Shown piece by piece: positions 35,185-46,460 of a stretch of DNA of 64,000 bases. Below the pieces are notes generated by a model. That model was not told the DNA's origin and made no database searches. It saw only the letters and a program-made list of their open reading frames with translations. The stretch lies in the NCBI RefSeq assembly GCF_003576645.1, contig NC_044924.1, positions 20,158,876-20,222,875 on the forward strand. The letters are read 5' to 3'. The translations under genes and the position numbers were made by a program. Source of the DNA: Ipomoea triloba. Lineage: Eukaryota > Streptophyta > Magnoliopsida > Solanales > Convolvulaceae. The stretch's first letter is position 1, and each line of letters begins with the position of its first letter.

Positions 35185-35489
35185 AATTTTTTAATTAACA
35201 TATAATCACATTAAGAAATAAACTTGTAGATTAAACAAATTCAATATGAGTATCATTTAAAATATTTTATTTTAGTAATATATCATTTAAATTTATTTTT
35301 ACAGAAAATAAAAAATAAAATTAAGTTAAAAAAAGATTTTTGTGAAAAAATGTTAATTTATTGAAATTAAAGTATTTCAGCCAATTAAGACATTAAAGAG
35401 TTATCTCCGGTCATCTACATTGGCATAAAAAACAAAGAATGGATAAATAACACATAAAGCAAGGACTATGCGAATCCTTGGACTTATTA

Positions 35490-36080
35490 GAGAAAATATA
35501 TTGTTCCTCAATTAAAAAAATAGTTAAATAAACCTTTCAACTGTACACAAATTTACAATTAGGTTTTTAAACTTTTAAAAGTGCAATCAAATTCACCAAC
35601 ATGTTATATTGAATTATTGATGCAATGAAGTAAAAAAAAAATAAAATTAATGACCTATTATAGCAGGTCACCAGGGCTTTCAAAATTTTAGATGGTATTC
35701 CGACTACTCTGGCGACATTCTGACCGACTACAAAAACTAACTCCGACGAAATCAAAGAAGGATCCATAAGAATGCTCGATGGCCGCCGTCTTATAGAGAA
35801 GGCAACCACTTGGGTTGGTCAAAGAAATGCTTATCACTAATTTTTTTTTTTTTTAAAGTTTAACCGCAACGGTCTACCATAATCAATTAATCACGGTGGT
35901 CACCAGTAGTTAGGAGTGGTCAATGGCGGTCAATGACTGCTTGTATATGGGTAAATTAGATTTATTTGATCGATTTTAATATGTTGAATTATTTATTTAA
36001 TTGCACTTTTTAAAATTTTATGGATCTAATTACAATTTTTTTGTAAAATTGAAGCCCTTATTTGACCATTTAAAAAAAAA
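35490..36080. mobile_element. Fold-back element (family B, larger copy)
   Basis: The left part (AAATTTACAATTAGGTTTTT, TTTTAAAAGTGCAATCAAAT, CACCAACATGTTAT) is answered in inverted orientation at 35965-36070 (TTGCACTTTTTAAAATTTTA, TCTAATTACAATTTTTTTGT). The centre holds CCTATTATAGCAGGTCACCA, as in the 25810-26110 copy. Arms are diverged. Its right end is about 570 bases upstream of the host-gene TATA. Confidence 0.55.
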
Positions 36081-36647
36081 AAAAAAAAAAAGACATCTAC
36101 AAAGAAACTTAATTCTTAGTGAACCAAACATGCCAAACTTCTCCATCTCATCCACTCCAACTCTCCAAGACTCCAAGTCGGTTTTGTTTACTATTTCTCT
36201 CTCTCTCACACACACAGCTCTCTGTTTCAACGTTACGTGACATTAATCCAATCCACTGTCTAAATCAGAACCGGAAGTGAGGAACAACCAAGGTTTGTCA
36301 TTTTGTTTTCTCGGACGGGGGGATGGGGTGTTTCATACGTATTGGCATTTCAGAGTTGGCGTACGTGAGATGAGAGACAAGTTTGGGGGGTGATGATCCC
36401 TATGGTTCTTCAACGTGGAATTTGGAACTATCATCAAAACCTGCAAAAATAATCGCCGGAGAATGCCAAAAAGCCGAAAATATACGTAGCAGAATTTTTT
36501 TCCTTTTCCTCTCCTCAGTGGGAAGAAAGATGAGATGCTGTTCTCGGCCCCACCATTATTTCTGGGTGTCCATCAACTTTTTTTTCCTCCTCTTCTGATT
36601 CTCTCTCTCACTATGATGTCTTCATCAGCACCCTCGCTTTCTCTCTC

Positions 36648-36654
36648 TATATAG
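36648..36654 (+). promoter_or_regulatory. TATA box of the DUF4378 gene (predicted)
   Basis: TATATAG follows a CT-rich tract (36637-36647), common in plant core promoters. Transcription would start about 30 bases downstream, giving a leader with an intron at 36818-37971. Confidence 0.5.
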
Positions 36655-36726
36655 ACAAAAATACAGTATCACTTTTCCTCTGCTTTCTATCTTCACTGCT
36701 GTTTCTTCCAACCTCCTTGGTCTATA

Positions 36727-36807
36727 ATGGCTGCCCCCACAACATTAGTCAGACCGACTCCTAATTTTCTGTGTGTGGATATGAGGGTCGGTGTTATTCA
36801 ATCCTAA
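36727..36807 (+). CDS. Upstream ORF (26 codons) in the 5' leader
   Basis: ATG 36727 opens a 26-aa frame (MAAPTTLVRPTPNFLCVDMR...) ending TAA 36805-36807, ten bases before the predicted leader intron donor. If transcribed from the TATA at 36648 it precedes the main start and could lower translation. Purely positional evidence. Confidence 0.3.
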   Translation: MAAPTTLVRPTPNFLCVDMRVGVIQS

Positions 36808-36817
36808 AGAAACAAAG

Positions 36818-37971
36818 GTAAGGCAAAAGAATCAGACTTTATATTCAGATTAAAAAAAATATTCATGTCTTGAGGAAATTTGTGTTTCTTTGTGTTTCTT
36901 TGATCCCAAAAGGTGATTTTTTTTTATTTAATACTTTTTTGTAAAACTGTGGGTTTTGTTTGATGTTTGGGATATATATAATGCTCCAGTTTTTTGTTCA
37001 AAGAGGAGAGAATTTTGTTATATCTTGAAGGGCTTTAGAGTTTACCATTTTAGACTTTGAAGAGAGATTTTAGGTTAAATTTTGGATGTTATAGTGATTG
37101 GAATTTTGTAATGATCATATTTTTGACATCCCTTTAAAGGGAGTGGAGTCTTATATTTTACCCAAAGTTGAATATTTCATCTCTCAGAATATTTCACATT
37201 GCTGATGATCTAAGCACTGTGATGCTTGTTTTTTGATTCCTTTCCAGTAAGGTAAGGTTAGAGTTCCTTGAGCTCCACTCTGTCTGGGATTTGAAATAGA
37301 ATCTTTGTTGGTTTTCTTGAAAGTTATACTTTGCTGCAATGTCTTCCTTGTGCACATTCTGGTTCTAAGGCTTCAAACTTTAGTTTCTGCAGATCTCCAA
37401 TCAAAGTTTTGTGATAAGTAATCTTTCTAAAACTTAGGAGATCATTTGTGGCTTTCTTCTTCTAGTGTAGCTGATGCATAAGAATCCCGCTCACTAGAGA
37501 TGAGATGCATGACAAATAGCAATAAAATAGTGTGCTTTACCTTAAGCCAATTCATTGATTGATGGAACTATGGAAGTTATTCTTTGGTCTTAGACTCTTA
37601 GTTTTGGTGATGATTCAGGTTTACTTTAGTTTTTTAGGAATTTCTTTTTTTGCATAAAATTTGTGTTTTAGAATTAAAGTCTCTTTGTTGGTAGTGGGAT
37701 TTCTTATCTTTACATTTATTTTTGGCTTTTTGCCATTATCTCCGCCTTTTGCTTTGTCTTTGAGGATTAGTTTCTTGTTTGCCTTTGCCAGCTTAATCTA
37801 ACGTGGTATTCATGATTAATGACATATTCTGTTTTCCTCAATGCATATTTGGTGACTAAATGCATGTTCCATCTTTGCGCATTTGATTGCATAAACTTGA
37901 TCATTCGATGTTCAACTTGATGAACCTAATAAATTCTGAAACTTTCCTCTGTACTAAATTCGTTTGATCAG
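36818..37971 (+). other. 5' leader intron of the DUF4378 gene
   Basis: Donor CAAAG/GTAAGG at 36817/36818 and acceptor TTTGATCAG/GG at 37971/37972; the body is T-rich as expected. Inferred from splice consensus and from the main ATG lying just after the acceptor. Confidence 0.55.
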
Positions 37972-38032
37972 GGTTTGAGTGGTCATAGCAGGAGCGCAAT
38001 CTTGGTACATTGAATTCGAACAATCTCCAATT

Positions 38033-41000
38033 ATGGCAAATAAATCACCGAGATACTCTTTGCAATACAAGAAAGACCAGGCAGGTTGTATCTGGGGCTT
38101 CATTAACATCTTTGACTTCCGCAATGGTCGATCCACTAGAAAGCTACTTGCAGATGGAAGACAAGCTAGCGGACAAGTTGGTGAGAAATCTTTGAAGAAA
38201 GCTTTAAGCTCAATTAACAGCCTCGTTTTTAAAATAAATTCTTTTTAGTCCTAGCTATGTGATCGTAACACACTCAATGACCCTACCCCGACGTTGTATT
38301 TTCCAGCAGGTGCCAGTTCAAGTATGAAGCTTAAAATACCGAATCCCAGTGAGAAGAGTTTTAAGGTCAAGGTAACCATGGCTTAATATGTTTTTCAATA
38401 AGTTCTTTGCTGTGCTGTCTGTTTTAAATCAACTTGTTAAGAGTCCACATTGAAAAAATAAGAGAGAATATATGGGTTTATAAGGCCATAGGTTAGACTA
38501 CTAATTGATTGAATTCAGTCTTTTTAGTGTGGTTTGGCCAATGTGCATTATAGCACACTTGAGTGACCTTGGCCCAATCTTAGATTATTATAACATGGCC
38601 ACTTTGTGTTCACCTAGTTGTCTACCCGGTTTGGCCCATGTGCATTATAGCCCAGTTGAGTCACCTTGGTCCAATCTTAGATTATAACACAACTGTTGAC
38701 CAAATTTTTGAAATTAAGCAAGTAATTAATAAATTGGAATTAATATCACAAATTTTGTTAAAGATCCAGGATGATGACGAAAGTGAGGCAGCAACACTTG
38801 ACTCTAAGACAAGTGTAAAGGAACTCATGGAAGAAGAAATGTTTGGTGAGGCAAGCCCGAAGGATCAGAGAAATGATGTTGAAATCCAACCAGAAGCGTT
38901 TAATTCACACAAGGGGAGCCATACAAAGAGGAGGAAATGCAAACGGACATTTAGAACTTCTGATAGGTCTAGAAGTATGTCCTTATCGGATTTGGATGAT
39001 GTCAAGAATGTTGGCTCTGATGTCTCCTGCCGTCAAGTTCTCAACTCCGATGATTTTCAAATTATAATGGAAGAGCTTGGCCAGATTCATGTAAAAACCA
39101 ATAGTTTCAGAAAGAAAGATGTGCGTAACAAGCAGTCAGATCAAGACCGCCCAGTTCTTGAAGAAAAGTTAAGTGCAGCCATTGAGATGCTTGTAAACCA
39201 GAAGTCTAAGGACAGTAGACACTTTGAAGAAGACGAGACTGCTTATAACTCCCAAGAGTTAATGGATGCTCTGCAAACATTAAGTTCTAACAAGGAATTA
39301 TGCTGGAAACTCTTACAAGATCCAAATTCTAGGCTAGTGAATCACATGGAAAGTTTAGAGGATCGAGTTGAAAAAGGGAGGAAGTCTAACTCTAGGCTGA
39401 AATCTAATTTGATGCAGAAAAATGTAGTTCATGCAAAAACAGATGCAATCGGCAATTCAAAACGAGGCCACTTTTTTCGCAGGAGAAGCAAATCTCAAGA
39501 AAGCTATCCTTTAATGGAAGATGAAAGATCCCGGCCCTCTAGCAAAATTGTAATTCTAAAACCGGGACCAGCTGGCTTGCAATTCCCAGGTTCTCCAATT
39601 GATGTTAGCTCATCAGTACACTCTCCTCATACAATGGGCAATAAATTGCAGAATGGGAAAAGCTCATCCCATTTCTCGTTCACTGAAATTAAAAGAAGGC
39701 TAAAGAAAGCCATGGGAAAAGAATGCCAAGGGATCTCTCATGAAGAAATCGTTCATAAAAAGCACAGTGATATTGATAAAGGGATCAGTGGAGAAAATAT
39801 TGGATGGAGCTCTCCCAACAGAAACCATTTTTACACCGAGAGATTTGCCAGGCCTTCCCCCATTCACTTCAAGAGAGGAGATAAGAAAGGGAAGCCAAAA
39901 GACATTGAAGAAGCTACAATAAATGAAGCATCTAATTATCCCAAGCTGGAGATATCAAACATCTATCTTGAGGCTAAGAAACATCTCCTGGAGATGCTGG
40001 ATAATGGGGAAAAAGAGGAAGAGTTAATTAGCGAAAAGCTCCCTAAATCCTTAGGAAGGATCCTTTCTCTTCCTGAGTATAACACTTCTTCTAACTGCAG
40101 TCCTAGAAAGTGTACTCATGAGGATGTCCTTCCTCCCCGGATGAGAGTGGCTCCTTCTGACTCTAACTTAGAGAGGCAGTCTTCTGCTGCAGAAATCAAT
40201 TCTGAACAGTACATAAAATTGGCAAATGGAAACCTTGATATACCATGTGAACTTAATTGTGACGATTTGTTGGAAAAAATTGTTTCTCCTACTAAAGATG
40301 AAGTGGCTGTTGCAGGTATTCTTTCCCTTATGATTGAAGCATTTCATATTTCATTTTTATTTTGTCAATGCTCACACTTTTAACTAATCTCTCTATTCCA
40401 AAATCCAAACTATTCAGGGGTTCTAGATACGGAAGAACCCGCTCCAATTGGATACCAGGAGGATGGAAAAGTCTTAGATGCATCTTGTAAACCAATTAGT
40501 TTTTCAATTACCATAGACATTGGAAGTGCTGATGTTACGGAAGCATTTAACACGGAAACCTCCTCCCCGAGCTTGAAACTGGCATCTGAATGCTTATCAG
40601 TAAGTAGTGTTGGCTTTACTTTGTTTTTTTTTTTGGGTGACAAGGGAAACCCGCAGTCACTACCCAAGGATGTGTACTGGGTAAACCCCGCCTTGTGACC
40701 CTAGCCACAAGGAGGTAAACCAACCTAGGTTGCCCATAGCTGACTTGCTCAAACCAAGAAGGTTGACCTTGTGGTTACGGGTGTGTATGCTTAGCCATCT
40801 TGGCTGGGGTTACCCCTGGCTTTACTTCCTTTGTGTTTGTATATATGGTAAGCATTAGCAATCTAAAGAACTTATGGCCTTCTGTTTTTACTTGTTAGGA
40901 TTCATATGGGGCAAAAGAAGTTTTTTCTTGTTGGTCAGCTGTCCCTCTGAACTCATCTGACAGCGGGAAAGTTGAATATCCTCAGAGTGTAATGGATAGA

Positions 41001-41807
41001 ATGGAGCAACCCAGTCCCGTTTCTGTGCTTGAGCCATTATTTCCGGAGAATGACATCAATCCTGCAACCACTATGTGTCAACCAGGTTAGATTGTTTTAG
41101 AGTTTGCTAAATGTCACTAGTCATTATCCTTTTATATTTTGAGCTTTCCTATACAACGTCTCTATGTGCCTGCAGTTGAACTCGAAATTCAACCTCAGAA
41201 AATCGATTTTGAGGAACCAGCAGCAACTTCTCTTGACCAGCAACTTTACACACTGACTTTTCTGGAAAATGAGGAATCTGCATTTGAATACGTAGAGGCA
41301 GTACTGCTAGGTTCAGGGTTGAATTGGGATGAATTTCTTTTAAGCTGGCTTTCCTCAGATCAGATTCTTGACCCATCACTGTTTGATGAAGTAGATTTAC
41401 TTTCTGAGTGTTCCTGTCGAAAGCTCCTTTTCGATTGTACTAACGAAGTTCTTACTGAGGCATGTGACCGCTATTTTGGCTGCTTCCCTGGCACACCATT
41501 TGTTAAACAGAACATTCGGCCAGTTCCAAAGGGGATGGACTTAATCAATGAGGTATGGATAGGGATTGAATGGTATCTTCTCAATACTCCACCGCCTCAT
41601 TCTTTGGATCAGCTCGTCGAAAAAGATATGGAAAGGCCCGCAGGATGGATGGATCTTAAATCTGATGTCAAAGACATTGGCAATACAATCGAAGCAGCTA
41701 TTTTTGAGGAGTTGATGGAGGAAACTCTTTTGAGCTTCGCAAATGACACTTCAGAGGGTAATCCCATCCCTCTATCAGAGAGTGAAATTGAGATTAGCAT
41801 TAATTAG
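38033..41807 (+). CDS. DUF4378 (TRM/LONGIFOLIA-like) protein, 918 aa predicted
   Basis: Coding exons 38033-38180, 38310-38371, 38770-40315, 40418-40599, 40899-41085 and 41176-41807 have GT-AG borders and matching phases; the sum of 2757 nt is exactly 919 codons including the stop. Residues 18-43 carry CIWGFINIFDFRNGRSTRKL, the N-terminal motif of one branch of plant TON1-recruiting-motif proteins. SVKELMEEEMFGE lies near residue 80, EQPSPVSVLEPLF near 690, and DUF4378 at about 745-905 (YVEAVLLGSGLNWDEF to FEELMEE). A basic stretch KRRKCKR lies in the large exon. The family binds microtubule-array regulators and shapes cell elongation; that role here is inference. The start was chosen because MANKSPRYSLQYKK matches the family beginning. 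Looks intact. Confidence 0.85.
38372..38769 (+). other. Intron 2 of the DUF4378 gene, with an internal duplication
   Basis: A segment around GGTTTGGCCAATGTGCATTA (38531-38590) recurs about 100 bases later (38630-38688) with small changes. The rest is AT-rich. Phase 0 on both sides. Confidence 0.7.
40622..40816 (-). mobile_element. SINE in the intron between coding exons 4 and 5 of the 5'-to-3' list's second half (40600-40898)
   Basis: A 195-bp insert flanked by TGGCTTTACTT (40611-40621 and 40817-40827). The left end is a T-run, i.e. a 3' poly-A on the minus strand. The minus-strand 5' part has GATGGCTAAGCATAC (A-box-like) and AAGGTCAACCTTC (B-box-like), and the 3' part ends GGGTTTCCCTTGTCACCC before the A-run. 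It lies within the intron joining exon 40418-40599 to exon 40899-41085 and does not disturb the splice sites. Copied with the locus at 42925-43119. tRNA-derived family assignment is tentative. Confidence 0.75.
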
Positions 41808-42389
41808 TGAAGGATAGCAATCTGTTGGCCAAGAAAAAGCAAAGAAGAGGGCATGAATCAGAGGTGGTCTCTCGGATGAAGAAGTTAAGTAGTTGAATCC
41901 CGTGTATTCTGAAGGTAACAGCGAGAGTCGAGTATTTTCACCTGATTCAAAGAGCTACAGCCGGTATGCAATGTAAAGTTCACGTGATAACTTTTCAAGG
42001 CAAAACATTATGGATAAAGCAAGCATTCATGCTCCCATGACAGGAACAATGGACATCTGCTTCATAAATAATTGGCACACAGTCCATTTGAGCAAGCAGG
42101 ATCATGAAAACTTCACTGAGTTCCTGCTGGTCATATGGTGATAAAGGTGAAGGTAAAGGCAAAGGGGTTCTCATAACAGTGCAGAATTTGTAGGTTCTGG
42201 TCTGCTGTGTGATATTTTCAGTTGTTCTGATAGGTTTTGATTTTTCTCCTCATTTTCTGGGTTTAGGGGGGAAGTTCTGAGTTGTTTGACACAGACAGGC
42301 TGCTTTTGTTTTATTTTCTTATAAACTTTACAGATGTAATTACATAGCAGTTGTAACTGAGAATTCAAAAAAAAAAAAAAAAAAAAAAA
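41808..42389 (+). other. 3' UTR of the DUF4378 gene and genomic A-tract
   Basis: Unique non-coding sequence to 42366, followed by 23 A bases before the N at 42390. In the last duplicate (46085-46106) the same A-tract continues into unrelated sequence, so the A-run is genomic and not a transcript tail. Confidence 0.6.
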
Positions 42390-42390
42390 N
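42390..42390. other. Single N contig join after an A-tract
   Basis: Sequence from 42391 repeats from the equivalent of 40088 (offset 2303). The join lies at a 23-A homopolymer. Confidence 0.85.
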
Positions 42391-44692
42391 CTTCTAACTG
42401 CAGTCCTAGAAAGTGTACTCATGAGGATGTCCTTCCTCCCCGGATGAGAGTGGCTCCTTCTGACTCTAACTTAGAGAGGCAGTCTTCTGCTGCAGAAATC
42501 AATTCTGAACAGTACATAAAATTGGCAAATGGAAACCTTGATATACCATGTGAACTTAATTGTGACGATTTGTTGGAAAAAATTGTTTCTCCTACTAAAG
42601 ATGAAGTGGCTGTTGCAGGTATTCTTTCCCTTATGATTGAAGCATTTCATATTTCATTTTTATTTTGTCAATGCTCACACTTTTAACTAATCTCTCTATT
42701 CCAAAATCCAAACTATTCAGGGGTTCTAGATACGGAAGAACCCGCTCCAATTGGATACCAGGAGGATGGAAAAGTCTTAGATGCATCTTGTAAACCAATT
42801 AGTTTTTCAATTACCATAGACATTGGAAGTGCTGATGTTACGGAAGCATTTAACACGGAAACCTCCTCCCCGAGCTTGAAACTGGCATCTGAATGCTTAT
42901 CAGTAAGTAGTGTTGGCTTTACTTTGTTTTTTTTTTTGGGTGACAAGGGAAACCCGCAGTCACTACCCAAGGATGTGTACTGGGTAAACCCCGCCTTGTG
43001 ACCCTAGCCACAAGGAGGTAAACCAACCTAGGTTGCCCATAGCTGACTTGCTCAAACCAAGAAGGTTGACCTTGTGGTTACGGGTGTGTATGCTTAGCCA
43101 TCTTGGCTGGGGTTACCCCTGGCTTTACTTCCTTTGTGTTTGTATATATGGTAAGCATTAGCAATCTAAAGAACTTATGGCCTTCTGTTTTTACTTGTTA
43201 GGATTCATATGGGGCAAAAGAAGTTTTTTCTTGTTGGTCAGCTGTCCCTCTGAACTCATCTGACAGCGGGAAAGTTGAATATCCTCAGAGTGTAATGGAT
43301 AGAATGGAGCAACCCAGTCCCGTTTCTGTGCTTGAGCCATTATTTCCGGAGAATGACATCAATCCTGCAACCACTATGTGTCAACCAGGTTAGATTGTTT
43401 TAGAGTTTGCTAAATGTCACTAGTCATTATCCTTTTATATTTTGAGCTTTCCTATACAACGTCTCTATGTGCCTGCAGTTGAACTCGAAATTCAACCTCA
43501 GAAAATCGATTTTGAGGAACCAGCAGCAACTTCTCTTGACCAGCAACTTTACACACTGACTTTTCTGGAAAATGAGGAATCTGCATTTGAATACGTAGAG
43601 GCAGTACTGCTAGGTTCAGGGTTGAATTGGGATGAATTTCTTTTAAGCTGGCTTTCCTCAGATCAGATTCTTGACCCATCACTGTTTGATGAAGTAGATT
43701 TACTTTCTGAGTGTTCCTGTCGAAAGCTCCTTTTCGATTGTACTAACGAAGTTCTTACTGAGGCATGTGACCGCTATTTTGGCTGCTTCCCTGGCACACC
43801 ATTTGTTAAACAGAACATTCGGCCAGTTCCAAAGGGGATGGACTTAATCAATGAGGTATGGATAGGGATTGAATGGTATCTTCTCAATACTCCACCGCCT
43901 CATTCTTTGGATCAGCTCGTCGAAAAAGATATGGAAAGGCCCGCAGGATGGATGGATCTTAAATCTGATGTCAAAGACATTGGCAATACAATCGAAGCAG
44001 CTATTTTTGAGGAGTTGATGGAGGAAACTCTTTTGAGCTTCGCAAATGACACTTCAGAGGGTAATCCCATCCCTCTATCAGAGAGTGAAATTGAGATTAG
44101 CATTAATTAGTGAAGGATAGCAATCTGTTGGCCAAGAAAAAGCAAAGAAGAGGGCATGAATCAGAGGTGGTCTCTCGGATGAAGAAGTTAAGTAGTTGAA
44201 TCCCGTGTATTCTGAAGGTAACAGCGAGAGTCGAGTATTTTCACCTGATTCAAAGAGCTACAGCCGGTATGCAATGTAAAGTTCACGTGATAACTTTTCA
44301 AGGCAAAACATTATGGATAAAGCAAGCATTCATGCTCCCATGACAGGAACAATGGACATCTGCTTCATAAATAATTGGCACACAGTCCATTTGAGCAAGC
44401 AGGATCATGAAAACTTCACTGAGTTCCTGCTGGTCATATGGTGATAAAGGTGAAGGTAAAGGCAAAGGGGTTCTCATAACAGTGCAGAATTTGTAGGTTC
44501 TGGTCTGCTGTGTGATATTTTCAGTTGTTCTGATAGGTTTTGATTTTTCTCCTCATTTTCTGGGTTTAGGGGGGAAGTTCTGAGTTGTTTGACACAGACA
44601 GGCTGCTTTTGTTTTATTTTCTTATAAACTTTACAGATGTAATTACATAGCAGTTGTAACTGAGAATTCAAAAAAAAAAAAAAAAAAAAAAA
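42391..44692 (+). pseudogene. Second copy of the DUF4378 gene 3' part (probable assembly duplicate)
   Basis: Matches 40088-42389: the end of the large exon, the next three exons, the SINE-bearing intron, the whole DUF4378 exon (stop at 44108-44110) and the A-tract. No base difference was seen in the parts compared. It has no promoter or N-terminal exons. If it were real it would be a truncated tandem copy, but the N at its left edge and at 44693 argue for an uncollapsed contig. Confidence 0.8.
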
Positions 44693-44693
44693 N
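44693..44693. other. Single N contig join after an A-tract
   Basis: Sequence from 44694 repeats from the equivalent of 43279 (offset 1415), that is 40976 in the first copy. Confidence 0.85.
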
Positions 44694-46106
44694 ATATCCT
44701 CAGAGTGTAATGGATAGAATGGAGCAACCCAGTCCCGTTTCTGTGCTTGAGCCATTATTTCCGGAGAATGACATCAATCCTGCAACCACTATGTGTCAAC
44801 CAGGTTAGATTGTTTTAGAGTTTGCTAAATGTCACTAGTCATTATCCTTTTATATTTTGAGCTTTCCTATACAACGTCTCTATGTGCCTGCAGTTGAACT
44901 CGAAATTCAACCTCAGAAAATCGATTTTGAGGAACCAGCAGCAACTTCTCTTGACCAGCAACTTTACACACTGACTTTTCTGGAAAATGAGGAATCTGCA
45001 TTTGAATACGTAGAGGCAGTACTGCTAGGTTCAGGGTTGAATTGGGATGAATTTCTTTTAAGCTGGCTTTCCTCAGATCAGATTCTTGACCCATCACTGT
45101 TTGATGAAGTAGATTTACTTTCTGAGTGTTCCTGTCGAAAGCTCCTTTTCGATTGTACTAACGAAGTTCTTACTGAGGCATGTGACCGCTATTTTGGCTG
45201 CTTCCCTGGCACACCATTTGTTAAACAGAACATTCGGCCAGTTCCAAAGGGGATGGACTTAATCAATGAGGTATGGATAGGGATTGAATGGTATCTTCTC
45301 AATACTCCACCGCCTCATTCTTTGGATCAGCTCGTCGAAAAAGATATGGAAAGGCCCGCAGGATGGATGGATCTTAAATCTGATGTCAAAGACATTGGCA
45401 ATACAATCGAAGCAGCTATTTTTGAGGAGTTGATGGAGGAAACTCTTTTGAGCTTCGCAAATGACACTTCAGAGGGTAATCCCATCCCTCTATCAGAGAG
45501 TGAAATTGAGATTAGCATTAATTAGTGAAGGATAGCAATCTGTTGGCCAAGAAAAAGCAAAGAAGAGGGCATGAATCAGAGGTGGTCTCTCGGATGAAGA
45601 AGTTAAGTAGTTGAATCCCGTGTATTCTGAAGGTAACAGCGAGAGTCGAGTATTTTCACCTGATTCAAAGAGCTACAGCCGGTATGCAATGTAAAGTTCA
45701 CGTGATAACTTTTCAAGGCAAAACATTATGGATAAAGCAAGCATTCATGCTCCCATGACAGGAACAATGGACATCTGCTTCATAAATAATTGGCACACAG
45801 TCCATTTGAGCAAGCAGGATCATGAAAACTTCACTGAGTTCCTGCTGGTCATATGGTGATAAAGGTGAAGGTAAAGGCAAAGGGGTTCTCATAACAGTGC
45901 AGAATTTGTAGGTTCTGGTCTGCTGTGTGATATTTTCAGTTGTTCTGATAGGTTTTGATTTTTCTCCTCATTTTCTGGGTTTAGGGGGGAAGTTCTGAGT
46001 TGTTTGACACAGACAGGCTGCTTTTGTTTTATTTTCTTATAAACTTTACAGATGTAATTACATAGCAGTTGTAACTGAGAATTCAAAAAAAAAAAAAAAA
46101 AAAAAA
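44694..46106 (+). pseudogene. Third copy of the DUF4378 gene 3' end (probable assembly duplicate)
   Basis: Matches 40976-42389 from within the exon before the last, through the DUF4378 exon (stop at 45523-45525), to the A-tract. Unlike the first two copies the A-tract runs on into unique sequence at 46107, which is therefore the likely true downstream flank of the gene. Confidence 0.8.
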
Positions 46107-46389
46107 GCAGAAATAAGCAAATATTGCAGATAAATATGCATGCAGAAGAATAATACTCCGTATGTATCAATTATCAATAGACAAATATGGGCACAATGGG
46201 GAACAGAGGTAGAGAGATACAGTACACAAAGATAAGAAATCAGGAAGAAATGTAACTAAATAAAAATATTTATTTTCCATTTTTCCATTTCTCCAATTTC
46301 CTATTTTTAAGAAAATCTTTTAGTTTTTCACTTCTCTAATTTTTTTTTTAAATAAGAAAATCCTCCAATTTTCCACTTTGATCCGAGGT
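46107..46389. other. Intergenic DNA downstream of the DUF4378 gene
   Basis: AT-rich, with T-runs and repeated TTTCCATTTTTCCATTTCTCC words. No gene seen. Confidence 0.6.
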
Positions 46390-46460
46390 ACATAGAAGTA
46401 GATTTTTTTTTTTTTTTTTTAAATCAGTAACTGGAGGGGGGGACCCCTTGGGAGCGAAAC

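Noticed and set aside
42367..42389. Processed retrocopy suggested by the A-tract after the DUF4378 gene
   Set aside because: The gene retains introns and the same A-tract continues into unique genomic sequence at 46107.
42391..46106. Real tandem duplication of the DUF4378 gene end
   Set aside because: Both copies start right after an N, match exactly, and are truncated at their left edges as expected for overlapping contigs.
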